In this document: piece by piece, positions 1 through 6,567 of the stretch
How the letters are laid out: each line of letters begins with the position of its first letter
Numbering within the stretch: position 1 is the first letter of the stretch
NCBI GenBank assembly: GCA_013205415.1
Contig: JABMMY010000396.1
Span: 1-11,488, forward strand
Direction: 5' to 3'
Source of the DNA: Deltaproteobacteria bacterium
GTDB lineage: Bacteria > Bdellovibrionota > FAC87 > UBA2466
DNA length: 11,488 bases
Program-made: the position numbers and the translations under genes
Notes under the pieces: model-generated
What the model saw: the letters and a program-made list of their open reading frames with translations, nothing else
Told to the model about the DNA's origin: nothing
Database searches by the model: none

Positions 1-1
1 C

Positions 2-454
2 ACATGCCCTTTACTTATTCAAAGCCTTAAAAAAGCGGCAGAAGATTTAGGCGTTATGCTGCACACAGGAAAAACCTATGGCTGTGTAGAGGGGCCTAGA
101 TTGGGAACTCGAGCAGAAAGTTTTTTTCTGAAAAATAATGGGTGTCATTTAGTGGGAATGACAAATGTACCTGAAGTCTTTCTTTGTAGAGAGGCGCAGA
201 TCTCCTATTGCACCCTGGCCGTGGTGACCGATTATGATTGTTGGCTAGAGGATCCCAATCAACATGTGAGTGTTGAAAAGGTAATGGCCCTTTACATGGG
301 TGCTATTGGAACTGTGCAAAAGCTACTTAAAAAAGTGTTTGTAGACCTAATTGATGAGGATCTTTCCGACTGTCGACGAAGTTTAAAGGGAGCTATTGTG
401 ACCTCTCCCATTCCTCCAGCTAAAGTAGAGATGCTAAAAGTTTTGAAATTTTAA
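2..454 (+). CDS. mtnP: MTA-phosphorylase-family purine nucleoside phosphorylase, 3' part
   Basis: The window cuts off the 5' end. 150 C-terminal residues remain, so roughly 120-140 residues are missing compared with the usual length. The family cleaves 5'-methylthioadenosine (MTA) with phosphate to adenine and 5-methylthioribose-1-phosphate in the cytoplasm. In the visible part I see VEGPRLGTRAE (fragment residues 29-39), GMTNVPEV (52-59) and TDYDCW (76-81). The Asp in TDYDCW, where 6-oxopurine phosphorylases carry Asn, supports 6-aminopurine (adenine) nucleosides as substrate. The C-terminal stretch with CRRSLKGAI also matches bacterial members. The next gene starts one base after the stop, so this is an operon. 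Because two arsenosugar-type transferases follow, the substrate may be a 5'-arseno-adenosine rather than, or as well as, MTA; that is inference. A spermidine-synthase-like gene further down the operon would also fit MTA recycling. Family call is firm; exact substrate is open. Confidence 0.9.
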   Translation, partial: TCPLLIQSLKKAAEDLGVMLHTGKTYGCVEGPRLGTRAESFFLKNNGCHLVGMTNVPEVFLCREAQISYCTLAVVTDYDCWLEDPNQHVSVEKVMALYMGAIGTVQKLLKKVFVDLIDEDLSDCRRSLKGAIVTSPIPPAKVEMLKVLKF

Positions 455-455
455 A

Positions 456-1145
456 ATGAAATTGGCCATAAAACTTTCTATCATTATTCCTATCGGTCCT
501 GAAGATGACAGTTGGAGGGCACTTCTTAGAGAATTAGAGCCTCTTTTGTCTAAGGCCGAAATAATATTCACGAGCAGTGAACCTATCTCATTACCGAAAG
601 AGTGGAACGAAGATTCTCTAGTGAAAAGAATGATAGCACCTCTGGGTAGAGCAAAACAGATGAATACAGGAGCTACAAAAGCGACGGGAGAGGTGCTTTG
701 GTTTCTTCATGCCGATTCGAAATTTTCAGCGAGTACTTTAGTGGCCATAGATAAATTATTACAAACATCTATCGAAGGAATCTACTTTTTTGATCTCTCA
801 TTTTTTGAAGGGCCATTATTAATGACTCTCAATAGAATAGGGGTGTGGATTCGTTCTCGGTTTTTAAAACTCCCGTTTGGTGACCAGGGATTTATCATGA
901 CTCGCCAACTATTTCATCATCTGGGGGGCTTTTCTGAAACGGCCCTTTATGGAGAGGATCATCTTTTGATCTGGAGAGCACACCAATTGGGAGTTCCAGT
1001 GAAACCCATACGGGCCTTACTTTTGACTAGTGGAAGAAAATATTCTGATAGGGGATGGTTCCATACGACCCAAAGGCATTTAAGGCTAACCTTTCAGCAG
1101 GGAAAAGTTGAGTGGCAAAGAATTCAAAAAGAGAAAAAGGAATGA
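456..1145 (+). CDS. TIGR04283-family glycosyltransferase (arsenosugar type)
   Basis: 229 residues, a GT-A-fold family 2-like glycosyltransferase of the usual length for TIGR04283. The N-terminal strand KLSIIIPIGPEDD (6-18) starts the nucleotide-binding fold. GRAKQMNTGA (64-73), FLHADS (83-88, with His-Ala-Asp at the metal-binding DxD position), LPFGDQGFIM (139-148), GEDHLLIWR (166-174) and TSGRKYSDRGW (191-201) are the hallmark motifs. The family is named for arsenosugar biosynthesis because of gene neighbourhood with a radical-SAM/ArsS system; the exact acceptor is not established. The ATG follows the upstream stop by one base and has no clear SD, so translation is probably coupled to the upstream gene. 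The stop lies five bases before the preferred ATG of the next gene. No membrane segment is seen, so it is probably cytoplasmic. Family confident, substrate inferred. Confidence 0.88.
   Translation: MKLAIKLSIIIPIGPEDDSWRALLRELEPLLSKAEIIFTSSEPISLPKEWNEDSLVKRMIAPLGRAKQMNTGATKATGEVLWFLHADSKFSASTLVAIDKLLQTSIEGIYFFDLSFFEGPLLMTLNRIGVWIRSRFLKLPFGDQGFIMTRQLFHHLGGFSETALYGEDHLLIWRAHQLGVPVKPIRALLLTSGRKYSDRGWFHTTQRHLRLTFQQGKVEWQRIQKEKKE
1137..1141 (+). promoter_or_regulatory. SD site that decides the start at 1150
   Basis: AAGGA lies about eight bases before the ATG at 1150 and inside the last codons of the upstream gene. The alternative TTG at 1108 has no comparable purine-rich site, so the shorter product is preferred. 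Confidence 0.6.
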
Positions 1146-1149
1146 TCGG

Positions 1150-1806
1150 ATGACTGCCGTCGCAATTTTTGTGAAAACGCCTGGCCAATCGTCGATAAAA
1201 ACCCGATTAGCAGAGGTGATCGGTAAAGAGAAGGCCGAATCCTTTTATTTGCTGTCCTGTGAGTGGACCTTTCAAACCGTAAAACAGTTGGCCAGCTCCT
1301 GTAACGCACATCCCTTTTGGGCGGTAGCGGAGAGGGAGGGAATGGCCTCTTCGTTGTGGCAAAATTTTGATAGGGTGTGCCAGGGAGAGGGTTCTCTTGG
1401 GGATAGACTTCATTGTGTTTACTCTGAATTGCTTCAGCGATTTGGGTCTGTGGTTGTTCTCGGAGCCGATTCACCGGAGCTTACTATAGAGGCCGTTCAG
1501 GATGCCGTTCAGGAGGTGGGTGAAAAAGAAAAAACACCCTTTGTTATGGGCGAGACTCCAGATGGAGGGTTCTATCTTTTTGGTGGAAGGAAACCTATTC
1601 CTGCAGAGTTATGGCGATCGGTTTCCTATAGTGAAAGCAGCACAGCACTGGAGCTTAAGAATAAAATTTCAGAACTAGGTGTCGTGAAGCCTTTGGTATC
1701 CTGTGCAGATGTGGATGTAATAGAGGATCTGAAGGCGGTTTATGGTCGCTTAAAAAAGAATCGGCCTCATAAATATTCTGAGCTTCTCGCTCTTAATTTA
1801 ATCTGA
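1150..1806 (+). CDS. TIGR04282-family nucleotidyl/glycosyl-transferase-like protein (DUF2064)
   Basis: 218 residues from the ATG. A TTG at 1108 would add 14 basic residues and overlap the previous gene. I prefer the ATG because AAGGA sits 1137-1141, about eight bases upstream, and because the family starts close to its first motif. That motif is FVKTPGQSSIKTRL (7-20). Next come GSLGDRL (81-87), GADSPEL (105-111), PDGGFYL (137-143) and DVDVIEDL (187-194). The fold resembles CofC and MobA nucleotidyltransferases. Members usually sit beside TIGR04283 proteins, as here, and both are named for arsenosugar synthesis by association. One could imagine it activating a sugar phosphate and passing it to its neighbour, but this is inference. 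Cytoplasmic, in the operon 2-3427. Family call firm, reaction unknown. Confidence 0.87.
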   Translation: MTAVAIFVKTPGQSSIKTRLAEVIGKEKAESFYLLSCEWTFQTVKQLASSCNAHPFWAVAEREGMASSLWQNFDRVCQGEGSLGDRLHCVYSELLQRFGSVVVLGADSPELTIEAVQDAVQEVGEKEKTPFVMGETPDGGFYLFGGRKPIPAELWRSVSYSESSTALELKNKISELGVVKPLVSCADVDVIEDLKAVYGRLKKNRPHKYSELLALNLI

Positions 1807-1819
1807 GATAATTCCGTTT

Positions 1820-3427
1820 GTGGAAATTTCACTTTATCTTTTATCTCTAATCGGCTCTGGCGCAGGGTTTATGACCCAAATGTTAGTGTCGGGTTACTGG
1901 GCTACCGCATTTAGTAACGATATTTTTTATTACTCGATTAATTTAGCCTTTTATTTATTAGCGCTAGGGATAGGAAGTCTCCTTTCTAATCGGTTTAAAC
2001 ACCCCACATTTAAACAGTTGGGCCATTTAATTATCGGGCTATTAGCGGTCACCGGATTTTCAATACCCTTTTTAAAATGGGGCATCGGCCATTTTGGAAA
2101 TGCGGTTCTGTTCCCTATAGGGGTGGTGACTATAGCTGGGGTGCTTAATGGACTGATAGTGCCTCTCACTTTACGCATTGGAGTGAAATACCCCAGGATG
2201 TCCTTGGGAACCCTATTTTTTATCGATTATAGCGCCGCTACCTTATTTGCCTTTCTTTTTACCTTTGTTTTTCTTATTCCACTTGGATATTCGAAGACAG
2301 CGTTGTTAATTTCAATTAGTTCTACTCTTATTGTGACCGTTATTTTTATGTTTCAGGTTATTTTTCAGGAAAAAAAGATCCCCCTCAAAAGTATGAGTTT
2401 AATAGTCGCGACTCTGATACTACCCACTAGTTTTTATTTCGGATCTGGAGGGCATGTAGCCCCTCGGATGGATCGTAGTGGCGTGGCTAAAATTCTCCAT
2501 AATGAGCAAAGTCATTATCAAAAAATAGTATTAACTGAAGAGACCTCTGGAGAGAGACGGTTTGAATCTGGATTAAAACATGTTCTTTTTTTAGATGGGT
2601 TCGTTCAATTTAGTACCGTTGACGAAAAGAGCTACCATTTTTGCCTCGTAGATGTTCCTGTGATGGCCGGTTGGTATCAGAAACAGCCAATTAAAAAGGT
2701 TTTGATATTGGGAGGAGGAGATGGGCTGGCCGCCAGAAAGCTTCTTAATCATTCTGAAGTTGAAGGTATTACTTTAGTAGAATTAGATCCCTCTATGATT
2801 AAATTGGCTAGAGAAAATGCAATAGTTAGAGAATACAATAAAGACTCACTTAGAAATCCTAAGGTGGAGGTCATTATAGATGATGCCTTTAGGTGGGTGC
2901 AGGAGAACCAGGAGAGTTTGAAGGGACAATTTGATCTCATTCTAATAGATTTTCCTGCTCCGAAAAACCTAACGTTAGCTAGATTATTTGCAGCCGAATT
3001 TTATCGTTCGGCCTTTACCTTATTAAAACCCAATGGGTGGGTGTCTATCCAGGCGGGCCCTTCCTATTCCTTTGAAGATCCTACTAGAAAAACTATTTCT
3101 GAGGTCACGGCCTCCATTTTAAAGACGGTCGAATCGATAAATTATCACGCCTTTCCTTACGTCACACCTCAAGATAGTGAGGCCTTCGTTTTCGCAACTC
3201 AAGATAGCACCTTTGATATGGAAACCTTTAGCAGGAGTATTGGAATTAATACTGGAGGATGGCTGGGAGGATTGTGCCGTTACGATAAGGGATGGAAGAT
3301 TCCGCCGGTAGAAAAAAATACGCTAAATACATTACGGTTAAGCCAATACATGTTGTCTTGGTTTAGAAAAGCTGGCGATGTTTTCTTTTATTATCGAGGG
3401 AATCATCTGGTGTTACTACCCGATTAG
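1820..3427 (+). CDS. Membrane-anchored spermidine-synthase-like aminopropyltransferase
   Basis: 535 residues. The N-terminal ~207 residues hold about seven hydrophobic segments (about 1-24, 38-57, 66-86, 95-120, 130-153, 160-182, 190-207). Residues ~215-450 are a Rossmann-fold polyamine synthase domain. Nucleotide-site motifs are present: LDGFVQ (258-263), YH (272-273), GGGDGLAARK (298-307), LVELDP (319-324) and IIDDAF (352-357). In polyamine synthases the catalytic DxxD has a first Asp as proton acceptor and a second that binds the amine. Here it reads DFPAP (377-381), so the first Asp (377) is kept and the second is Ala380. The family's YHE and HVP signatures are also altered to YHF and VDVP. 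This suggests a non-standard acceptor or altered activity. The start is GTG, 13 bases after the previous stop. An in-frame TAA lies just upstream at 1799, and this start preserves the first membrane helix; the SD is weak (GAGA). The MTA made by this enzyme class would feed the phosphorylase of the same operon. Confidence 0.85.
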   Translation: MEISLYLLSLIGSGAGFMTQMLVSGYWATAFSNDIFYYSINLAFYLLALGIGSLLSNRFKHPTFKQLGHLIIGLLAVTGFSIPFLKWGIGHFGNAVLFPIGVVTIAGVLNGLIVPLTLRIGVKYPRMSLGTLFFIDYSAATLFAFLFTFVFLIPLGYSKTALLISISSTLIVTVIFMFQVIFQEKKIPLKSMSLIVATLILPTSFYFGSGGHVAPRMDRSGVAKILHNEQSHYQKIVLTEETSGERRFESGLKHVLFLDGFVQFSTVDEKSYHFCLVDVPVMAGWYQKQPIKKVLILGGGDGLAARKLLNHSEVEGITLVELDPSMIKLARENAIVREYNKDSLRNPKVEVIIDDAFRWVQENQESLKGQFDLILIDFPAPKNLTLARLFAAEFYRSAFTLLKPNGWVSIQAGPSYSFEDPTRKTISEVTASILKTVESINYHAFPYVTPQDSEAFVFATQDSTFDMETFSRSIGINTGGWLGGLCRYDKGWKIPPVEKNTLNTLRLSQYMLSWFRKAGDVFFYYRGNHLVLLPD

Positions 3428-4437
3428 AATTTTATTTCTGTACATTCTGTAGATAATGCCACTGTCGACCCTTTCGGATCACTAGGATAGGGAAGGACTA
3501 CACTCATGGTAAGATTCTTATTTCGTCTGATAAGAATGGATTGGTACATGCTTTCTTTTTTGTCTTGATAAGTTAAATATAAATTACAGTTTTTTGTACT
3601 CAGGCTTTTATTAGCTAACGTAAAGTAGAGTGAGAAAAAACCTGGGGTGTAATCAAGAGTGTAATCGCAATTTAATGCCACACCCTGTTCCGGTTTAAGG
3701 CCTTGGCAAATAAATCGGGGAGTCGCCTGAAATCTTTGAAGATCGCTCAAAAATAAGGAGATCACAAAAGCCAAATAAACCCCTAGAGAAAGTTTAGGAT
3801 ATCGACCTACGGGAGAGTTTTTTTTTAGCCGTTTAAAATAATAAAAGACCGCCATCGATAGTAAAACAGAAAGAAAACTATAGCCGATCGAAAATACCCA
3901 TGGGTAATAGGTGACAGGAATGAGATTGAGGCCGTAGATACAGGCCAATTGAGAACAGTTAGGATCTGCCATTCCATTAAAAATAAAGCGAGAGAGCATC
4001 AAAGTAGAAAATGGCAAAATGAAGGATAAAAGATAGGGAACCTTTGAGGCTGAGGCTAACAGTTTTCGCAGGGCGAATAGCACAGGCAAAATAAGAAGAG
4101 GATAGTAGGATAGGTAAAATTCACCCTGGGATAGCCCAGGGTGAAAACGAGATTCTGCATGTCCGAGTAAAGAGGATTTAAAAAAACAGAACCAAATGGC
4201 ATCGATCCCCCAAACTATAAAATGGGGTAGTGCCGCGCCTAAGGTAGCAATAGCTAGGGAAGGCAATTGAAACCATCCCGAAAGTCCGAATCCCAAAAGC
4301 GAAAGAAGTGAAAAGGAAAAAAATAGGCCCTCTCTGAACGAGTAGTGAGTGAGAAGAAAACTTGCATAACTAAAGTAAAAAACAATACAAAGCCCGCTAA
4401 TAATTCTTAGTTGCAAACTATTTTTTAGTTTAGCCAT
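3424..4437 (-). CDS. Unrecognised polytopic membrane protein with outside C-terminal domain
   Basis: 337 residues; I do not recognise the family. Hydrophobic segments occur at about 10-30, 36-54, 58-82, 108-124, 133-153, 175-200 and 214-231, giving about seven spans. If the N-terminus is inside, the last ~105 residues lie outside the membrane. That tail has Cys244, Cys257, Cys284 and Cys332, which could form disulfides, and alternating polar and hydrophobic runs suggesting a beta fold. The loop at 155-170 holds ADPNCSQLAC with two more Cys. The gene starts 16 bases after the AMP nucleosidase stop with the SD-like AAGGGGAG (4445-4452), so the two form one transcription unit. A perfect 11-bp inverted repeat lies inside the gene at 4120-4145. 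Its TAA stop overlaps the TAG of the convergent gene by four bases. No catalytic motif is visible, so no function is proposed. Confidence 0.75.
   Translation of the reverse strand: MAKLKNSLQLRIISGLCIVFYFSYASFLLTHYSFREGLFFSFSLLSLLGFGLSGWFQLPSLAIATLGAALPHFIVWGIDAIWFCFFKSSLLGHAESRFHPGLSQGEFYLSYYPLLILPVLFALRKLLASASKVPYLLSFILPFSTLMLSRFIFNGMADPNCSQLACIYGLNLIPVTYYPWVFSIGYSFLSVLLSMAVFYYFKRLKKNSPVGRYPKLSLGVYLAFVISLFLSDLQRFQATPRFICQGLKPEQGVALNCDYTLDYTPGFFSLYFTLANKSLSTKNCNLYLTYQDKKESMYQSILIRRNKNLTMSVVLPYPSDPKGSTVALSTECTEIKF
4120..4145. repeat. Perfect 11-bp inverted repeat inside a coding region
   Basis: TTCACCCTGGG (4120-4130), loop ATAG, then CCCAGGGTGAA (4135-4145). In the minus-strand mRNA the hairpin is followed by a short U run in ATTTTA, the shape of a weak intrinsic terminator. 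It codes for HPGLSQGEF in the membrane protein. Confidence 0.85.
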
Positions 4438-4453
4438 CGGAGATCTCCCCTTA

Positions 4454-5227
4454 CTAGTAGTGAAAGTGTTTTATCTTTTCGCCTTTAGTGCCAAGTTCGG
4501 TCATGGCTTCAATGCCTATTTCTAAATGTAGGTCGACGTATTTGGCCGTTACATTTTTATCGCTCTCTTCGGTTTTGACCCCCTCTGGAGTCATGGGCAC
4601 ATCAGAAACAAGTAATAAAGCCCCGCGAGCAATCTCATTGACAAGCCCTACGGAAAATAGGGTGGCCGTTTCCATATCGATGCCAATCACTCTAAGCTGA
4701 GTGAGCCGCGCACGAAAGGTCTCGTCATGCTCCCAAACTCTTCGGTTGGTGGTATAGACAACTCCGGTTCGATATTCCAAGCCGGCCTGCACAATTTTTT
4801 CAGACACAAATTTATGAAGTTTAAAAGAGGGCATCGCAGGAACTTCGGGTGGAACGTAGTCATTAGAGGTTCCCTCTCCTCTAATAGCGGCCATAGGTAA
4901 AATAAAGTGACCAATCTCCGTTGATTTTTTTATGCCACCACATTTTCCAAGGAAAAGAACACCCTCCGGTTTGATGGCGGTGAGCAGATCCATAATGGTA
5001 GCTGCATTGGCAGAGCCAATTCCAAAATTAATAATAGTGAGTCCCTGTTTATTGGTGGCCGTTTGCATGGGGCGATCCATCCCTCTCACAGGAACGCCAA
5101 ATCTATCTGCAAACTTATGAACGTAGGTGTGAAAATTGGTTAGAAGAATGTACTTTCCAAATTCTTCTATGGCCGTTCCAGTATATCGAGGCAGCCAATT
5201 TTTTACGATAATCTCTTTTTCATGCAT
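4454..5227 (-). CDS. amn: AMP nucleosidase, short AMN-like form
   Basis: 257 residues, matching the short AMN-like form (about 260 residues) rather than the ~480-residue enterobacterial Amn, which has an extra N-terminal domain. AMP nucleosidase hydrolyses AMP to adenine and ribose-5-phosphate in the cytoplasm. The N-terminal NWLPRYTG (10-17), then FGKYILLTNF (23-32), are characteristic. The phosphorylase/nucleosidase fold is shown by FGIGSANAA (68-76), LFLGKCGG (91-98), GEGTSNDY (117-124), VYTTNRRVWEHDE (157-169), the ribose-site IDMETATLF (183-191) and LVSDVPM (206-212). The ATG at 5227 has AGGA about 12 bases upstream. A nearby in-frame alternative is not needed to keep the motifs. It leads a two-gene unit with the membrane protein at 3424. 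A candidate promoter lies about 220 bases upstream. Together with the phosphorylase at the window start this is a second adenine-releasing enzyme. Family call is strong; physiological substrate is inferred from the family. Confidence 0.9.
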   Translation of the reverse strand: MHEKEIIVKNWLPRYTGTAIEEFGKYILLTNFHTYVHKFADRFGVPVRGMDRPMQTATNKQGLTIINFGIGSANAATIMDLLTAIKPEGVLFLGKCGGIKKSTEIGHFILPMAAIRGEGTSNDYVPPEVPAMPSFKLHKFVSEKIVQAGLEYRTGVVYTTNRRVWEHDETFRARLTQLRVIGIDMETATLFSVGLVNEIARGALLLVSDVPMTPEGVKTEESDKNVTAKYVDLHLEIGIEAMTELGTKGEKIKHFHY

Positions 5228-5451
5228 AGTGAAGGTCCTGAGGTTGAAGTTAATTTTATTGTACTACTATTTTGAAAGTTTATTCTTTTTACCTAAAGAT
5301 ATCCGAAAAATAGGCAATTAATTTCGCCCCTGGCTCTAAGGGGGTCGGTGGGGCAATAGAAATAATGTTTTTTCCGTTTGGGGGGTCTGGAGAGAACTCA
5401 AAAAATAGCCTCCTTCCTTTTTTATTCGGAGTGGTTTTTTTTTGTCTAACT

Positions 5452-5479
5452 TTTATACAAAAGGTTAACCTGTAGACAA
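5452..5479 (-). promoter_or_regulatory. Candidate promoter for amn with palindrome in the spacer
   Basis: Read on the minus strand, TTGTCT (5479-5474), a 16-base spacer, then TATAAA (5457-5452) form a plausible housekeeping promoter (4/6 and 5/6 matches). The 10-base perfect palindrome AGGTTAACCT (5462-5471) fills most of the spacer, a classic repressor position. It predicts a 5' leader of roughly 215 bases before the amn ATG. Matches are modest, so this is tentative. Confidence 0.4.
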
Positions 5480-5547
5480 TTTCAACAACATTAGTCGGTT
5501 GGTTTATGCTTAAACAACTGCCTGAAATACGGAATCCCAATTGCATC

Positions 5548-5553
5548 TATAAT
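5548..5553 (+). promoter_or_regulatory. Candidate -10 box for the lipoprotein gene
   Basis: A perfect TATAAT, followed ten bases later by a second box, TATACT (5558-5563). No good -35 hexamer sits at normal spacing. A start of transcription near 5560 would leave a leader of about 30 bases with the AAGGAG SD site (5578-5583) before the ATG at 5590. Confidence 0.4.
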
Positions 5554-5589
5554 CGGTTATACTAAAGCTACCATTCAAGGAGCCGCTAG

Positions 5590-6468
5590 ATGAATATTAC
5601 AAAACAGGCGCAAACCATTTTAAGCTATTGCCTTTTTATTTTAATGATTCTTATCAGTGGCTGTCAGATGAAGCCATCGGGCCTAGGAACTAGCCGATTG
5701 AGTTTTCCTCCCAATAATCAAGGCCCTGTCGGTGGAGGGGGAAGTGGACGACCCGCGGGAATCATACTTCCATCGGACAAAGTGGCCGTGGAAAAGGTAG
5801 TAGCTGCGGCAGCTGTTCTTCAGCCCCCAGCAGGTATCGATACTGCGATTTCTAGAACCCTTCAGGATGAGATGAATAATGTTTTGGCCAGAGAGCGCAT
5901 GGCTAAGAATGCGGCAGAAAGGGCAGCGGTGATGTCTCTTAAGTGGGCTTTAGTTCCTAAAATTCTTTCGGCATGTGCTAGTAAAATGGTTCAGTTTGCG
6001 CCCGTTCCAGGACAACCTTTAATAGGTGATTGGAGCGGTAAAGGGGCCTGTGGTTTAAATACCTTTGCCATCAATGGACCTGGAAACAAACAGGTTTACG
6101 CAACGAGTGGTGGGATTCCTAATGGCCAGGTGGGTGCCTCTCCTGATGGAACCTTTACTCTGAGGTCGAGTAGTTTTAATTCTACTAGTGGAGCCGATTC
6201 TGGATATCAGAGCCAGCCTTTAAGCGGAGTGGGAGCTCTTACTGGTAATACAGCCTCCACTACTAAATATGGCACCACCAATACTCCCTGTAACGTAGCT
6301 GTTGAATTGGTAACTCCTAAAAGTCCCATTCCCGGAAACTATCAAAATGCTATGAAATTGATGGGCGGATGTTATCGGAAGTCTTTTGCTTTTTTAGGAA
6401 TGGATTCTGTATTTAATAATATCGATCCCGCTCTAGCAAATATTTTAGCCGAACAGATGCTTAGATAA
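5590..6468 (+). CDS. Unrecognised lipoprotein
   Basis: 292 residues; family not recognised. The N-terminus is a lipoprotein signal peptide: a Lys near the start, a hydrophobic core (about 9-23) and the lipobox LISGC ending at Cys25. Gln follows the Cys, so outer-membrane sorting is likely. A flexible linker rich in Gly, Ser and Pro follows (about 30-60, with GGGGSG). Residues ~64-125 look helical and Ala-rich. The rest is rich in Gly, Ser, Thr and Asn and probably beta-structured. Cys129, Cys154, Cys234 and Cys261 remain after lipid modification and could make two disulfides. The ATG has AAGGAG (5578-5583) at good spacing. The AsmA gene follows 99 bases later on the same strand, so both may serve the envelope, but no specific role can be assigned. 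Confidence 0.8.
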   Translation: MNITKQAQTILSYCLFILMILISGCQMKPSGLGTSRLSFPPNNQGPVGGGGSGRPAGIILPSDKVAVEKVVAAAAVLQPPAGIDTAISRTLQDEMNNVLARERMAKNAAERAAVMSLKWALVPKILSACASKMVQFAPVPGQPLIGDWSGKGACGLNTFAINGPGNKQVYATSGGIPNGQVGASPDGTFTLRSSSFNSTSGADSGYQSQPLSGVGALTGNTASTTKYGTTNTPCNVAVELVTPKSPIPGNYQNAMKLMGGCYRKSFAFLGMDSVFNNIDPALANILAEQMLR

Positions 6469-6522
6469 TATTTTGCGTTTGAGTATTTATTAATGTTTTA
6501 TCTCTAAATAATTGTGACTTCT

Positions 6523-6562
6523 CTCCTTTGTTTAAATTAAGATTCATTGAAATACAAAGGAG
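6523..6562 (+). promoter_or_regulatory. RNA hairpin that can hide the asmA-like SD
   Basis: CTCCTTTGT (6523-6531) is perfectly complementary to ACAAAGGAG (6554-6562). The second arm contains the whole SD (AAAGGAG, 6556-6562) of the gene starting at 6568. The loop is 22 bases and mostly A/T. Folding would block ribosome binding, as in RNA thermometers or other translational switches. Pairing is seen in the sequence; a regulatory role is inference. Confidence 0.5.
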
Positions 6563-6567
6563 CAGCG

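Larger units (their letters stand above)
5228..5589. other. Divergent intergenic region between amn and the lipoprotein gene
   Basis: 362 bases without a supported gene. It holds candidate promoters on both strands, the palindrome 5462-5471, and G-rich tracts on the plus strand at 5340-5344, 5350-5353 and 5380-5385. In the predicted amn leader, two short stems compete for the same bases: CCCCT with AGGGG (5327-5331 / 5339-5343) and GCCCC with GGGGC (5326-5330 / 5350-5354). An 85-codon minus frame (5289-5546) overlaps the amn promoter and lacks an SD, so I leave it out. I see no intrinsic terminator. Confidence 0.6.

Noticed and set aside
1108..1149. TTG start adding 14 residues to the TIGR04282 gene
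   Set aside because: The added residues are very basic and come from overlap with the previous gene; the ATG at 1150 has an SD and fits family length.
5289..5546. 85-codon minus frame in the amn-lipoprotein gap
   Set aside because: No SD, no recognisable domain, and it overlaps the candidate promoter region.
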